From contig NZ_JACHWH010000001.1 of assembly GCF_014191255.1 (NCBI RefSeq), positions 2,418,001 through 2,482,000 of the forward strand: DNA of 64,000 nt. The letters are read 5' to 3'. This document shows positions 63,982 through 64,000 of the stretch, piece by piece (the first letter of the stretch is position 1; every line of letters starts with the position of its first letter). The stretch is from Amycolatopsis bartoniae. GTDB taxonomy: Bacteria > Actinomycetota > Actinomycetes > Mycobacteriales > Pseudonocardiaceae. Made by a program: the position numbers and the translations under genes. Below the pieces are notes generated by a model. It saw only the letters and a program-made list of their open reading frames with translations, was not told where the DNA came from and made no database searches.

Positions 63982-64000
63982 CGTGCTCTCCATGGCTGGC

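Noticed and set aside
1-64000. CRISPR array or prophage
   Set aside because: No regularly spaced repeats and no phage structural or integrase genes were seen. The only mobile-element traces are the IS110 edge and the tRNA-Lys scar.

Overview
The window is high-GC actinobacterial chromosome (roughly 70% G+C by eye, many GTG starts, many start-stop overlaps). The pknG-glnH-glnX operon, the tRNA-Glu/Asp/Phe cluster, the style of the hypothetical proteins and many apparently leaderless starts (a TANNNT-like -10 six bases before ATG/GTG) point to Pseudonocardiaceae, most likely Amycolatopsis or a close relative. That assignment is inference; no 16S gene or other formal marker is present.

Layout. 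1-6 kb: the edge of an IS110 transposase, then on the minus strand an amino-acid permease, a one-domain MetE-like enzyme and an IclR regulator, and a stand-alone ketosynthase. 6-13 kb: a PAS/GGDEF/EAL protein, a TetR regulator, a duplicated small-protein pair, a GH28 glycosidase, a GrpB protein and a decayed nucleotidyltransferase. 13-19 kb: the tRNA-Glu-Asp-Phe operon, small hypotheticals, a cold-shock gene, an L,D-transpeptidase, a metabolite:proton symporter and a thioesterase. 19.4-24.2 kb: pknG-glnH-glnX. 24.4-29.3 kb: a second cold-shock gene, a fatty-acid desaturase, a TPP-dependent enzyme, and a hydroxyacid-oxoacid transhydrogenase with a hotdog thioesterase. 29.2-35.3 kb: a complete class III (SapB/AmfS-like) lanthipeptide cluster, lanKC-lanA-lanT1-lanT2, whose 50-aa precursor gene is easily missed. 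35.5-39.3 kb: small membrane proteins and tRNA-Lys, whose 3' end is duplicated about 630 bp downstream and brackets a tiny island remnant.

39.3-41 kb holds a bacterial Ro60 (TROVE) gene. Its leader contains a long terminal stem enclosing a tRNA T-arm-like hairpin, preceded by a well-placed promoter: a strong candidate Y RNA. 41-43 kb: a PASTA protein, a DUF6295 protein, a dienelactone hydrolase, a 41-codon gene and a DUF3040 protein. 43-51.3 kb is a run of minus-strand genes that looks like a conflict or nucleotide-signalling island: a membrane TrkA-RyR protein, a STAND (NB-ARC) ATPase with TPRs, and two tandem paralogues that each join a deoxyribosyltransferase/TIR-like N-terminus to a C-terminal methyltransferase, one with a damaged SAM motif. 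A DUF6328 membrane protein lies upstream.

51.3-57 kb: an L-rhamnose catabolic unit, with a LacI-type regulator divergent from rhaI, a fused aldolase/dehydrogenase and rhaB around a perfect TGAAACGTTTCA operator. 57-60 kb: a tRNA-dihydrouridine synthase, an aldo/keto reductase and an AraC regulator. 60.4-64 kb: a translationally coupled CitE-like lyase, condensation-superfamily acyltransferase and DHA2 exporter that looks like a small, unassigned metabolite pathway.
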